Positions 40,641 through 49,378 of a stretch of 64,000 nucleotides of DNA are shown in pieces. Under the pieces are notes generated by a model. The model was given only the letters and a program-made list of their open reading frames with translations, was not told the origin of the DNA and made no database searches. Position 1 is the stretch's first letter. Every line of letters starts with the position of its first letter. The DNA lies in the NCBI GenBank assembly GCA_020637235.1, contig JACJWG010000018.1, positions 1 to 64,000 of the forward strand. The letters run 5' to 3'. A program made the translations under genes and the position numbers. The stretch is from Acidimicrobiaceae bacterium. GTDB lineage: Bacteria; Actinomycetota; Acidimicrobiia; Acidimicrobiales; Ilumatobacteraceae.

Positions 40641-41072
40641 ATGGCGGCGCAGTCCTCGTCTGAGCCGGACTCCTCGGTCGAGGAGACTCGGTATCTCACG
40701 ATCGACGGACGGCGCTGGCGTCGATCCGATCCGGCGATCCCCGAGCGGCTGCGTGCCGCCCTCGTCGAGGAGTTGATGGCCGCCCGACGCCAGCTCCGCG
40801 GGCGTCCCGACGCAGCGACGTCGGCCGATGCCCGCGCCCGGGTCGGTGCCGCGAAGCGAGCGCTCGGCGAACGGGGCGCTCCGTGGTGGGAACCTCCGAC
40901 GCTCGCATCGGTGGACGAACGCCTGGCCGCACTGCTGTCGGCGCTCTCGCGAACGGAATGCATCGGTACGACGGCCGAGCTCGCATCGGCCTCGCACGCC
41001 GATCGACTGCCCGAAGGGGAGCAGCTGGTCGCGGCAGCGATCGAACGATTCGAGCGTGTTCCCCGCACCTGA
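40641..41072 (+). CDS. Conserved hypothetical protein (often labelled biopolymer transporter Tol-like)
   Basis: 143 residues. RYLTIDGRRWRRSDPAIPER, LVEELMAARRQLRG and ALGERGAPWWEP form a pattern I associate with a widespread small actinobacterial family of unknown function. The biopolymer transporter label attached to it in databases has no clear basis. Mostly helical, no membrane segment. It is not visibly part of an operon; the 240 bp before it hold no supported gene. Confidence 0.7.
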   Translation: MAAQSSSEPDSSVEETRYLTIDGRRWRRSDPAIPERLRAALVEELMAARRQLRGRPDAATSADARARVGAAKRALGERGAPWWEPPTLASVDERLAALLSALSRTECIGTTAELASASHADRLPEGEQLVAAAIERFERVPRT

Positions 41073-41175
41073 CGCACCTCCGCAGAGGTGCGGATGGGCG
41101 ACGACCTCGCATGTGCGGCCGTCGCGCAACCCGTGGTGCCGGAACACCGAAGGACGCGACGGCGTTGACGAGCCC

Positions 41176-41607
41176 ATGGAACTCGACGCCGCCCTTCGCC
41201 GACTCTCCGAGGTACGCCAGGCGATCCTCGTCACCCTGAAACGCGACGGGCGGCCGCAGTCGTCGAACATCGTCGCCGCCGTCGGCTCCGACGGTGTCGT
41301 CCGGATCTCCATCACCGCCGACCGGGCGAAGTACCACAACCTGCGACGGGATCCCCGTGCGACGTTGCACGTGAACCGCGCCGACTTCTGGGCATACGCC
41401 GTGGTCGAGGGCACGGCAGAGTTGAGCCCCGTCGCTGCCGACCCTGCGGATGGCACGGTCGACGAGCTGGTCGAGCTCTACCGGAGCCTGTCCGGGGAGC
41501 ACCCCGACTGGTCCGAGTACCGCGCAGCCATGGTGCGCGACCGCCGACTCGTGGTTCGACTCCAGCCCGAACGGGCCTACGGGATGTGGCCCGACGAGCA
41601 GCACTGA
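41176..41607 (+). CDS. PPOX-class F420-dependent oxidoreductase
   Basis: 143 residues, split beta-barrel. AILVTLKRDGRPQSSNIVAA, RISITADRAKYHNLRRDPRA and LHVNRADFWAYAVVEGTAEL match the Rv1155-like TIGR03618 family, which binds coenzyme F420 or FMN. It probably reduces a small substrate with F420H2. Together with the LLM enzyme at 56832 it suggests that the host makes F420. Confidence 0.88.
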   Translation: MELDAALRRLSEVRQAILVTLKRDGRPQSSNIVAAVGSDGVVRISITADRAKYHNLRRDPRATLHVNRADFWAYAVVEGTAELSPVAADPADGTVDELVELYRSLSGEHPDWSEYRAAMVRDRRLVVRLQPERAYGMWPDEQH

Positions 41608-41717
41608 GCGTGGTGCGCCAACTCGGAGTGAGCGGGACCGACGCAACCGACGAACGTGTCGCCGCCGCGGCGGGTCGTAGGCTCGTGAACACGCCGCGCC
41701 AGCCGAAAGGAGGAGCG

Positions 41718-42605
41718 ATGACGACCACGCGATCGCCGCTCGACGCTGCCTTCGATCGACTCGGCCGATGGGGCTTCGACGATCCGGACGGCTTCGTCAA
41801 CCACGGACCGATGGTCTGCGAGGCGTTGCACGAGTTGGGCCGGTTCGCGGAGGTGGACTCCTGGTCGCGGCAGGTTTCGGGCACCCCGCCGGTCGTGGTG
41901 GTGCACCCGACGAGGTTCGACTGGACCGACGCGATCGGCGACCTGTCGCGAACCGGTGAGTGGATGGGATACTTCGAACGTTCGATCGCCGACGAAGGTT
42001 GGTCGAGCACGCTGCACACGTGGCTGCCGCGACTACTGCCCGGCTTGGGGGTTGCGCTGTTCCACGGCGCGATCCGCACCGCACACGCCGCTCGTGCCGT
42101 CGAGGACGTGGCCTCACCATCCCGGTGCGCCGAACTCGCACGATCCCTCGGATACTGGGCCGGGTTGTTCGAGGCCGGCGCAGTCGTCGACGAACGAGAT
42201 CTGAGCGGCGGGGACGAGCCTCGACGCGGAGTCGTCGAGGCCGCTGCGGGCGCAGCGCACCACTACCTCGCCAAGCCGAACATCTTCGGATTGCACGGCG
42301 TGACGGCCGCCATGGCGGTCTCGATCCTGGTTCGCCACGTCGACACCGACGATGCGGTGGCCGCCCTGGCACAGCTGCGGGCCGAGCACGCAGTCCTGTA
42401 TCGGGGTGTCGTCCCGCGCCACGAGTTCGACGTGCAGCATCTCGAGGAAGCGACGCTCGTCGAGGCAGCGGTGCAGAGTGGCGACGCGCACGCCGTGAAG
42501 CTCGTCGAAGCATGCCGGCGCGGCCTCGCAGCGACGGGTGACGAGGTGTTTCTCGCTGCTGCGGAACGTGTCACCCGCCGCGCAATCAGAACACTCGGAC
42601 GGTGA
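41718..42605 (+). CDS. Questin oxidase-family protein
   Basis: 295 residues; ATG with AAAGGAGG 6 bases upstream, the best ribosome site in this part of the window. It matches the questin oxidase/DUF4243 family: FVNHGPMVCEALHELGR, RLLPGLGVALFHGAIRTAHA, KPNIFGLHGVTAAMAV and several conserved His. In fungi the family acts as Baeyer-Villiger oxidases of anthraquinones, without a classical cofactor-binding motif. The bacterial role is unknown. Confidence 0.85.
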   Translation: MTTTRSPLDAAFDRLGRWGFDDPDGFVNHGPMVCEALHELGRFAEVDSWSRQVSGTPPVVVVHPTRFDWTDAIGDLSRTGEWMGYFERSIADEGWSSTLHTWLPRLLPGLGVALFHGAIRTAHAARAVEDVASPSRCAELARSLGYWAGLFEAGAVVDERDLSGGDEPRRGVVEAAAGAAHHYLAKPNIFGLHGVTAAMAVSILVRHVDTDDAVAALAQLRAEHAVLYRGVVPRHEFDVQHLEEATLVEAAVQSGDAHAVKLVEACRRGLAATGDEVFLAAAERVTRRAIRTLGR

Positions 42606-42750
42606 CCTCCGCCGGGTGAGGGTGAGGCCCCATCGCAGCCGGTGCGCGCGCCCGCTCGGAGCGACCTCGGGCCTCCGTAGCCGAGTGATGCTCCGAGGAA
42701 ACGGCCGCCGTTCAACTCCCGTTCACATCGAATGGCGTACGTGTGTGGCC

Positions 42751-44463
42751 ATGAGATGGATGATCCTCGCGACCGCGGCGACACTGCTCCTGGTCGGGTG
42801 TTCGACAGGCGACCTGGGCGGAGGACCTCCCTCCGATTCGGCCGGCGCGACCTCGACCGGTGCCGACACTCGTGATTGTCCCGACGGCCTCGTCGAGGCA
42901 CTGAGCGGGTGGGGCGAGCGAGGTTTCAGTGGCGTCGTCGCCGTACGAGCCGATGGCTCGGCATGCGACGTGGCTGAGGGCGTTCGCGACCGAGACGCAC
43001 AGGCGCCGATGACGACCGACACCGTCTTCGCGATCGGGTCGGTGAGCAAGGCCGTGGTCGCCGCGGGCGTGTTGTCGCTCGTGGAGGACGGTCGGTTGGC
43101 CGTGACGGATCGGGTCGGTGATCTCGTTCCGGGGCTCACGGGCGACATCGGCGACGCCACCATCGGCCAACTGCTCGAACACTCGAGCGGATTGGCGGGG
43201 GATGCGGGTCCGGATCACGCGCCGCTCACCAGGGCGGAGGCGATCGCGTCCATCAGCGAGCTGCCGATCACGTTCGAGCCGGGCACCGACTTCGGGTACA
43301 CCAACGCCGGGTACACCCTGCTCGCGTTGGTGATCGACGAGATCACCGGCGATTACCGCGGCTTCGTCGCCCGCGAGCTGCTCGCGCCGGTGGACGGTGT
43401 CGAGCGTGCGGGCTTCTGGGACGGTGAACCCGCGGCCAGTGGTGAGCGAGCTGTCGGATACCTCGACTCGGGCCCGTCGGATCAGCAGGGAGAGTTCGGC
43501 GGCCCGCACTGGTCGATGAACGGCAACGGCGACCTCGCGATGAGCGTGCCACAGCTCGCACGCTGGGCCGAGGCCTTCTTCACGGGGCGACTCCTGCCCG
43601 CCGGTGTGGTCGCCCAGGCCTCCGAGGGACGTCGTGATCTCGGCGACGGAACCGCGGTCACGTTCGGGTGGGCCCGGTTCGACGAGTCGGCGTTCGGCGC
43701 ACCCGGAATCGGGGCTGCCGGCGGCGGCGGGGACACCGGACACCAAGCGGTGGTCGTCTTCCTCCCCGAGACCTCGACGACGATCGCGATCGGGTCGAAC
43801 ACCACGGACGTGTCCGCCGAGGAGCTGCTGGCCGAGCTGGTGCCGCCGATCGCCGCAGGCACACCGGTGACCGCCCCCGAGGAGATCGCGAGCGTTCCCG
43901 CCGACGAGTCGATTCTCGACGCAGCGGTCGGCACCTACTGGCTGGACGATGCGAACCGCTTCGTGGTGTCGGCAGTGGACGCAGGGCTGCAGGTCGAGGC
44001 TCTCGGCGAACGGGCGGTCGAGGTGTTGTTCCCGCTGCCGGAGGGCCTCGAGGCCGAGGCAGCGGAGCGTCACGAGGCTGCGGTCGTCTCGCTGCTCACG
44101 GGCGACGACGAGCTCGGGGCCGAGGAACGCGAGCTGCTCGCAGAGGTCGTGGGAGCGATCACGGACGTGACCGTCGAGGGGACGCTCGTCGACGGCGGCG
44201 AGCTCAGGACGTACGTGACGGTGCGAGGGAGGTCGGACTCGATCCTGCTGTGGTACGCACTCGATGAGCGGGGGGCGATCGCCGGCGCCGAGGGTCCGAC
44301 GGATCCTCCGTCGGCGATGATCGTGCCGCTCGCCGACGGTCGTTTCGCCCACACCGATCCGGCGGGACGACGCGACGACGTCCTCCTCGCCTTCGACGGC
44401 GGCGGGCTCACGGTCGACGGCGCCGGAGCGAGAGTGGTGGCCACTCGGGACGACAAGGGGTGA
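42751..44463 (+). CDS. Beta-lactamase-family serine hydrolase, lipoprotein
   Basis: 570 residues. The signal peptide MRWMILATAATLLLVGCS has a perfect lipobox. The serine hydrolase domain (about 45-370) has the catalytic S-x-x-K in FAIGSVSKAV and Y-x-N in FGYTNAGYTL; the third motif is probably GDTGHQAVV. A second domain from about 385 (AVGTYWLDDANRFVVSA) is beta-rich and variable. It is a penicillin-binding-protein-like or esterase enzyme on the cell surface. It is directly followed by an OmpR-type response regulator and a sensor kinase, so it may be part of a cell-wall sensing unit. Confidence 0.88.
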   Translation: MRWMILATAATLLLVGCSTGDLGGGPPSDSAGATSTGADTRDCPDGLVEALSGWGERGFSGVVAVRADGSACDVAEGVRDRDAQAPMTTDTVFAIGSVSKAVVAAGVLSLVEDGRLAVTDRVGDLVPGLTGDIGDATIGQLLEHSSGLAGDAGPDHAPLTRAEAIASISELPITFEPGTDFGYTNAGYTLLALVIDEITGDYRGFVARELLAPVDGVERAGFWDGEPAASGERAVGYLDSGPSDQQGEFGGPHWSMNGNGDLAMSVPQLARWAEAFFTGRLLPAGVVAQASEGRRDLGDGTAVTFGWARFDESAFGAPGIGAAGGGGDTGHQAVVVFLPETSTTIAIGSNTTDVSAEELLAELVPPIAAGTPVTAPEEIASVPADESILDAAVGTYWLDDANRFVVSAVDAGLQVEALGERAVEVLFPLPEGLEAEAAERHEAAVVSLLTGDDELGAEERELLAEVVGAITDVTVEGTLVDGGELRTYVTVRGRSDSILLWYALDERGAIAGAEGPTDPPSAMIVPLADGRFAHTDPAGRRDDVLLAFDGGGLTVDGAGARVVATRDDKG

Positions 44464-44465
44464 CG

Positions 44466-45137
44466 ATGAGAGTGCTGATCGTGGAAGACGACGCCGAGCT
44501 TCGAGAGCTGATGGCCGAAGGACTGCGCCAGGAGGCCTACGCGGTGGACGTCTCGGACGGCGTCGCAGGTGCGATCGACCACCTCGTCGCGACCGCGTAC
44601 GACCTGGCGTGCATCGACCTCGGCCTGCCGGACGGCGACGGCCTGGGGTTGGTGCGTGATCTCGCGCAGAGCGAGTACCTGATCCGGCCCAGGCGGATCC
44701 TGATCACGACGGCGCGCGACGCGGTCGACGACCGGGTCGACGGCCTCGACTCGGGCGCGGACGACTACCTGGTGAAGCCGTTCGCGTTCGCCGAGCTCAC
44801 CGCCCGACTCCGTGCACTGGACCGCCGCCACGACGAGCACGACTCGACGATCGACGTCGGTGACATCCGGATCGATCTCGCACGGCGAGACGTTCGCCGC
44901 CGGGGGACGCCGGTCTCGCTCACAGCGCGTGAGTACGCCGTGCTGCTCTATCTGGCGCATCGCCCCGGCCAGATCGTGTCCCTGGAGGAACTGCACGATC
45001 ACGTGTGGGACGCGCACGCCGACCCGATCTCGGGCTCCGCTCGCGTGATCCTCAGTCGGCTGCGGCGAAAGCTCGGTGATCCGAACCCGATCACCACGCT
45101 GACGGGTGCCGGATACCGGCTCGAGGTGCCGAGATGA
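44466..45137 (+). CDS. OmpR-family response regulator
   Basis: 223 residues. Receiver domain: acidic pair in VLIVEDDAEL, phosphoacceptor D in LACIDLGLPDGDGLG, T in LITTARDAVDD and K in DDYLVKPFAF. C-terminal winged helix: ISGSARVILSRLRRKLG and TLTGAGYRLEVPR. I chose the ATG at 44466, with AAGGGG 5 bases upstream; a GTG at 44460 overlapping the hydrolase stop is also possible. The 3' end overlaps the kinase gene by ATGA. Confidence 0.94.
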   Translation: MRVLIVEDDAELRELMAEGLRQEAYAVDVSDGVAGAIDHLVATAYDLACIDLGLPDGDGLGLVRDLAQSEYLIRPRRILITTARDAVDDRVDGLDSGADDYLVKPFAFAELTARLRALDRRHDEHDSTIDVGDIRIDLARRDVRRRGTPVSLTAREYAVLLYLAHRPGQIVSLEELHDHVWDAHADPISGSARVILSRLRRKLGDPNPITTLTGAGYRLEVPR

Positions 45138-46201
45138 GATTCCTCACCTCGCTGCGTGCCCGGCTCGCACTCGCCGGGTTCACGATGATGTACCTCGCCG
45201 TGCTCCTGGTGTTCGGCGTCGGACTGCTGAGCGAGGAGGAGGCGACCTCGACGCTCGTCGATGGCGTCGAGGTGACCGTCGACTCGTCCGGCGGATCGTC
45301 GGGCTGGAGTCGAGCGACCGTCGCGGCGCTGTTGCCGATGACAGCGGTGCTCGCCTGGTGGTGGGCCGGCAGGGCCGTCCGTCCGATCGACCGGATCCGC
45401 TCGGTCGCCGAGAGCATCGACGCGACGGATCTGCATCGTCGCATCGGGCTCGAGCGCGGCCCCGAAGAGGTCGTCGCGCTCGCCGCCAGCTTCGACTCGA
45501 TGATCGACCGGTTGCATCGCACGGCCACGGAACAGCGAGAGATGCTGGACGAACTGAGCCACGACCTCCGCACGCCGATCGCCGTGCTCGCCACCAACGC
45601 GGAGGTGCGCTTGGCCCGCTCGAGTGCGCCGATCGAGTGGTATCGCGACGGTTTCGAGCAGTCTCGCCGGTCGGCGCAGCGAATCACCGAGGTGCTCGAC
45701 CGCTACCTCGTCGATGCGAGAGCGGCGGCCCGAACGATCGACCGACGCCCGATCGACCTCGTGCTGCTCGTCCGGGATGCCATCGACCACCTCCGCCCGT
45801 TCGCCGACGCAGGGCAGGTCGACATCGAGCTCGACGCGCCCGACACCCTCACCGGGGCGTGGGATTCGACCGCCGTGTCGCGGGCCGTCACCAACCTCAT
45901 CCACAATGCCGTGCGGCACAGCCCTGCGAAGACCTCCGTCGACGTCTGCGTTCGAGCCGAGTCAGACCACGTCGACATCTCCGTCAGCGACCGAGGACCC
46001 GGTATCCCCGCCCATCGACAGGCGGCGATCTTCGAGCGACGATCGCGATCTTCGGAGGTCGCCCGCACGAACGGCCTCGGTCTGTCGATCGCCCGACATG
46101 TCGCAGCCGCGCACGGCGGCTCGATCTCCGTCGAGTCGCCGTCTGGCAGCTACGCCACGAGCTTCGTGCTGCGTCTGCCGTCGTCGTCACCGCTCTCTTG
46201 A
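45134..46201 (+). CDS. Sensor histidine kinase
   Basis: 355 residues. Two membrane helices (about 10-32 and 58-78) flank only about 25 extracytoplasmic residues, so the external sensor is tiny. Then HAMP (AVRPIDRIRSVAESIDATDL), HisKA with the phospho-His in LDELSHDLRTPIAVL, and HATPase with N in NLIHNAVRHS, G1 in VSDRGPGIP and G2 in NGLGLSIARHVA. It overlaps the response regulator and works with it. With so small an outer domain, the surface lipoprotein upstream may provide the input. Confidence 0.93.
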   Translation: MRFLTSLRARLALAGFTMMYLAVLLVFGVGLLSEEEATSTLVDGVEVTVDSSGGSSGWSRATVAALLPMTAVLAWWWAGRAVRPIDRIRSVAESIDATDLHRRIGLERGPEEVVALAASFDSMIDRLHRTATEQREMLDELSHDLRTPIAVLATNAEVRLARSSAPIEWYRDGFEQSRRSAQRITEVLDRYLVDARAAARTIDRRPIDLVLLVRDAIDHLRPFADAGQVDIELDAPDTLTGAWDSTAVSRAVTNLIHNAVRHSPAKTSVDVCVRAESDHVDISVSDRGPGIPAHRQAAIFERRSRSSEVARTNGLGLSIARHVAAAHGGSISVESPSGSYATSFVLRLPSSSPLS

Positions 46202-46302
46202 ACACGAGGCTCGCCACCGGCACCGGAACAGCCACCAGCTCACCAGCGGGCCGAGCGGTCGGATCCGGGGTTCGTGGCCCGTCGCCGGGCAGGTGCAACC
46301 GT

Positions 46303-46788
46303 TCACCGACCGTTGGTGCCGTCGAGGAGCTCACGAAGGATGTCGGCGTGGCCGGCGTGTCGTGCGGTTTCTGCGCACAGGTGCACGACGACCCAGCGGA
46401 GGTCGGGGTCCGGCATGTCGTCGTCGACCCGACACCTGGCGTCGAGGTCGTGATCGGTGACGACTCGATCGACGAGCTCCCAGACGCTGCGGTAGCGATG
46501 CTCGAGCGCCTCGAACGTGTCATCCGGCTGCAGGTCGTTGCAGAGCAGGTCGCCGTCGAGGTCGAGGCGGGCGAAACGATCGAGGATCCAGATCGACTCG
46601 GCGAACCCGGCGTGACGCAACAACCACAACAGCGATGTCCCGGACCCGACCGGGGACCAGCGCTGCTCGGCCGGAGCGAGACCTGCGATCTTGCGGAGCA
46701 GCGATTCGCGCTGGAACTGCAAGTGCGTGAGCAGCGTGCGGCGCTCGTCATCGACCACTCGAGGGGGACGGGCATCCACCGAGACCAC
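46303..46788 (-). CDS. DinB-family (DUF664) protein
   Basis: About 161 residues. It has the four-helix DinB pattern: RTLLTHLQFQRESLLRKIAG at the start, SLLWLLRHAGFAESIWI in the middle, and HLCAETARHAGHADILRELL at the end, with three His that would bind a metal. Members use mycothiol or bacillithiol in transferase reactions. The start is uncertain (GTG 46788 or 46779). A longer frame to 46878 adds low-complexity residues. Confidence 0.87.
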   Translation of the reverse strand: MVSVDARPPRVVDDERRTLLTHLQFQRESLLRKIAGLAPAEQRWSPVGSGTSLLWLLRHAGFAESIWILDRFARLDLDGDLLCNDLQPDDTFEALEHRYRSVWELVDRVVTDHDLDARCRVDDDMPDPDLRWVVVHLCAETARHAGHADILRELLDGTNGR

Positions 46789-46879
46789 GGTAGTGGCGGC
46801 GACCGAGCTCGGCCGCGATCGAGGCCGTCGTGACGACACCCGAGCGCGCACCCCCGCGGGCCGACCCACCTCGCGCATC

Positions 46880-47266
46880 TCATGTCACGAGTCGTTCGAC
46901 GGGCGTGACTCGCCGTCGGAGGAGGCAGAACTCGTTGCCTTCGGGGTCGGCGAGCACGTGCCAGGACACATCGCCCTGCCCGATGTCGACGGGCCGTGCG
47001 CCGAGGGCCAGCAGCCGATCCAGCTCGGCCTCCTGATCGCGGTCGGTGGCATTGAGGTCGAGGTGCAGCCGGTTCTTGGCGAGTTTGGGTCCGTCGGCTA
47101 CCACGAGGAAGTCGATGCCCCAAGGGGCCTCCGCTGACGGCTTGATCGACACGTTGCCCTCGTCGTCGGTGTCGGTGACGACCCAGCCGAGGACGGCGGT
47201 CCAGAAGTCTGCGAGGCGGTGGCCGTCTGCGCAGTCGATCGCCAGCGAGGTGATGCGGTTCGCCAT
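46880..47266 (-). CDS. VOC-family protein
   Basis: 128 residues: MANRITSLAIDCADGHRLAD at the start, NRLHLDLNATDRDQEAELDR in the middle, ADPEGNEFCLLRRR at the end. It is the third single-domain glyoxalase-like protein in the window. Convergent and divergent neighbours give no hint of its substrate. Confidence 0.87.
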   Translation of the reverse strand: MANRITSLAIDCADGHRLADFWTAVLGWVVTDTDDEGNVSIKPSAEAPWGIDFLVVADGPKLAKNRLHLDLNATDRDQEAELDRLLALGARPVDIGQGDVSWHVLADPEGNEFCLLRRRVTPVERLVT

Positions 47267-47414
47267 ACCGACTGCTTCTCCGATCGAGACGACCGCGAAA
47301 CCTCGACCTCGATGGATCGCGGTTGTCGACGCAGCTCGGCGAGCCCGTCAGGCCGGGGCCACCCGTGCCGCCGATCTCCCGCATCTGCGGGGTCGTGAGG
47401 ATACGCTCGCCACC

Positions 47415-48536
47415 GTGGCGCGTCCTCCCTTCGCGGCTCGCTCGTCGGCCGAGGCGGTCGACCCGGTCGCCGTCCTCGATCGCATCGTCGCCGAAGCGCT
47501 CGTCATGATCCAGCGCTCCGACGGGGCGTCCATCGAGGTGCGCAACGGTGAGATGCTGGAGTACGTCAGCGGGGCCGGCACCCTGCAGCCGTTCGTCGGC
47601 CTGTTGTTGCGCATCGACGGCAGCCTCTCGGGGCGATGCCTGACGAGCGGCGACGTCGTCCGTTGCGACGACGCGCTCGACGACGATCGTGTCGACCCGG
47701 ACGCCGTGCGACGCACCGGCATCCGCTCGATGCTGTGCGTCCCACTGCACGTGTCGGGCCGCACCGACGCCGTGTTGAAGGTGAGCGCGCGAACACCGCA
47801 TGCCTTCACCGATCGCGACGCGGACGATCTGCGTCGGCTGGCGGAAGTGTTGAGCATCGCAGTGACGGCAGCTGCCGACCTGTCACAGGTGAGCGAGGAA
47901 CGGTTGGCGCTCGCCGAGCAACTCGTGCGCCTCGGCGAGCACGAGCGGCATCGGCTCGCGCTCGCGCTCCACGACGATCCCGTGCAGCGTCTGACGGCGG
48001 CGCTCTACGAGCTCTCACTGCTCCGGCCCGCGGTGCCTGCGGATCGACTTCCAGCCCTGCAGCACACCGAATCGCTCCTCCGCAACGCGATCACGTCGCT
48101 CCGTCTCCTGATGTTCGAACTCGCCCCGCCCGACCTCGACCCGTCGAACCTCGCCCAGGCGCTGGAACTCGCAGCGGAAGAGCTCTTCGCAGGCACGGAG
48201 GTGGACGTGGCCGTCGATGCGACGTTCGACGTCGCGCCCGAGCTGCGCGACGCCCAACTGCTGTACCGGATCGCCGTCGAATCGCTCGGGAACGTGCGCC
48301 GTCATGCGAGGGCGAACCATGTGACGTTGCGCGGTCGCAGCGACGCCGGGGGAGTGACCCTCGAGGTGATCGACGACGGCTGTGGCTTCGATGCCGACAC
48401 CGCGACGCCGGGCCACCTGGGGTTGAGCAGCCTGCGCGAGCGCGGCCGGCTGCTCGGGGGCACCGTCACGATCACCAGCTCGCCCGGAACCGGCACCCGG
48501 ATCGCTCTCCGGGTGCCCCCGCGCCCGAGCAGCTGA
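47415..48536 (+). CDS. GAF-domain sensor histidine kinase, NarL/DesK type (orphan)
   Basis: About 373 residues from the GTG at 47415. A GAF domain (about 20-165: SLSGRCLTSGDVVRCDDA, IRSMLCVPLHVSGR) precedes a HisKA_3 dimerisation helix with the phospho-His in RHRLALALHDDPVQRLTAAL, and a HATPase domain (RIAVESLGNVRRHARANHV, DDGCGFD, GHLGLSSLRERG). It is cytosolic. No response regulator lies next to it, so the partner must be elsewhere. It probably senses a ligand or redox state. Confidence 0.9.
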   Translation: MARPPFAARSSAEAVDPVAVLDRIVAEALVMIQRSDGASIEVRNGEMLEYVSGAGTLQPFVGLLLRIDGSLSGRCLTSGDVVRCDDALDDDRVDPDAVRRTGIRSMLCVPLHVSGRTDAVLKVSARTPHAFTDRDADDLRRLAEVLSIAVTAAADLSQVSEERLALAEQLVRLGEHERHRLALALHDDPVQRLTAALYELSLLRPAVPADRLPALQHTESLLRNAITSLRLLMFELAPPDLDPSNLAQALELAAEELFAGTEVDVAVDATFDVAPELRDAQLLYRIAVESLGNVRRHARANHVTLRGRSDAGGVTLEVIDDGCGFDADTATPGHLGLSSLRERGRLLGGTVTITSSPGTGTRIALRVPPRPSS

Positions 48537-48615
48537 AGCCGACGGGCCTTCTCACGCGACACGTCGGTGCATCCGACGAGCAGCGACCGGCGCAAGCAGG
48601 TGACAGGCTGGAGCC

Positions 48616-49131
48616 GTGGATCTGTTCCACTTCAGCCACGATCCGACGATCGAGCGCTTCGTGCCGCACGTACCGGTGACGAACCCGAACCAGCCGCCGA
48701 TGGTGTGGGCGATCGACGCCGAACATGCGCCGCTGTACTGGTTCCCGCGCGACTGCCCCAGGGTGACGGCCTGGCCGCGGAACCCGGACGAGGAGGCCGT
48801 GTTCCGACAGGTGTTCAGCACGACCGCCGCACGGGTCCACGCGATCGAGCTCTCCTGGCTGCCGATCATGCAGTCGACGGTGCTCTACCGGTACCGCTTC
48901 GACGGATCGGTTTTCCGCCGATGGGCGGACGCTTCGGGGCAGTGGGTGGCGGACGTCGCCGTCGAACCGCTCGGAGTAGAGCGCTTCGACGATCTGATCG
49001 GCCGGCATGTCTCGGCCGACATCGAGCTCCGCGCAGTTCCCGATCTGTGGCCGCTCCGCGATCTCGCCGTGCGAGGTCCGTGGGACTTCAGCATCGTCCG
49101 GTTCCAGTCGGCGAAGGCACGCTCGTGTTGA
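48616..49131 (+). CDS. DUF6886-family protein
   Basis: 171 residues from the GTG at 48616. DLFHFSHDPTIERFVPHVPV, VWAIDAEHAPLYWFPRDCPR and WDFSIVRFQSA match a conserved bacterial family of unknown function known to me as DUF6886. The fold may be related to ADP-ribosyltransferases (H..S form-like FSHDP). No operon partner. Confidence 0.8.
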   Translation: MDLFHFSHDPTIERFVPHVPVTNPNQPPMVWAIDAEHAPLYWFPRDCPRVTAWPRNPDEEAVFRQVFSTTAARVHAIELSWLPIMQSTVLYRYRFDGSVFRRWADASGQWVADVAVEPLGVERFDDLIGRHVSADIELRAVPDLWPLRDLAVRGPWDFSIVRFQSAKARSC

Positions 49132-49357
49132 GCTGTGGTCGTGCATGGCTCCGCTCCTCGAGCCGTGCGAGGCGCTGACCGACGCCGAGTACCGCGCGCG
49201 TGTGCGGGCTGCGGCCCCATGAGGGGGCCGGCGTCCGCACACGCAGTCGGCGCGTCGGAGCGACCCGCTGGTCCGCGTTTCGATCGGCCCAGCAGTTCGC
49301 GGTGCCGTGCTGACGGGGCGACATGCCCGGTATGGACGAAGCCTTGCCGCGTGCGGA

Positions 49358-49377
49358 ACGTCAGGTGACACTGACGT
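49358..49377. promoter_or_regulatory. Inverted repeat directly before the hydrolase start
   Basis: ACGTCAG, a 6-bp spacer and CTGACGT end one base before the ATG at 49379. It could be an operator or fold in the mRNA next to the start codon. No regulator gene is adjacent. Confidence 0.45.
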
Positions 49378-49378
49378 G

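Noticed and set aside
49145..49222. A 25-codon frame (MAPLLEPCEALTDAEYRARV...)
   Set aside because: Too short, no ribosome site and no family; probably chance.
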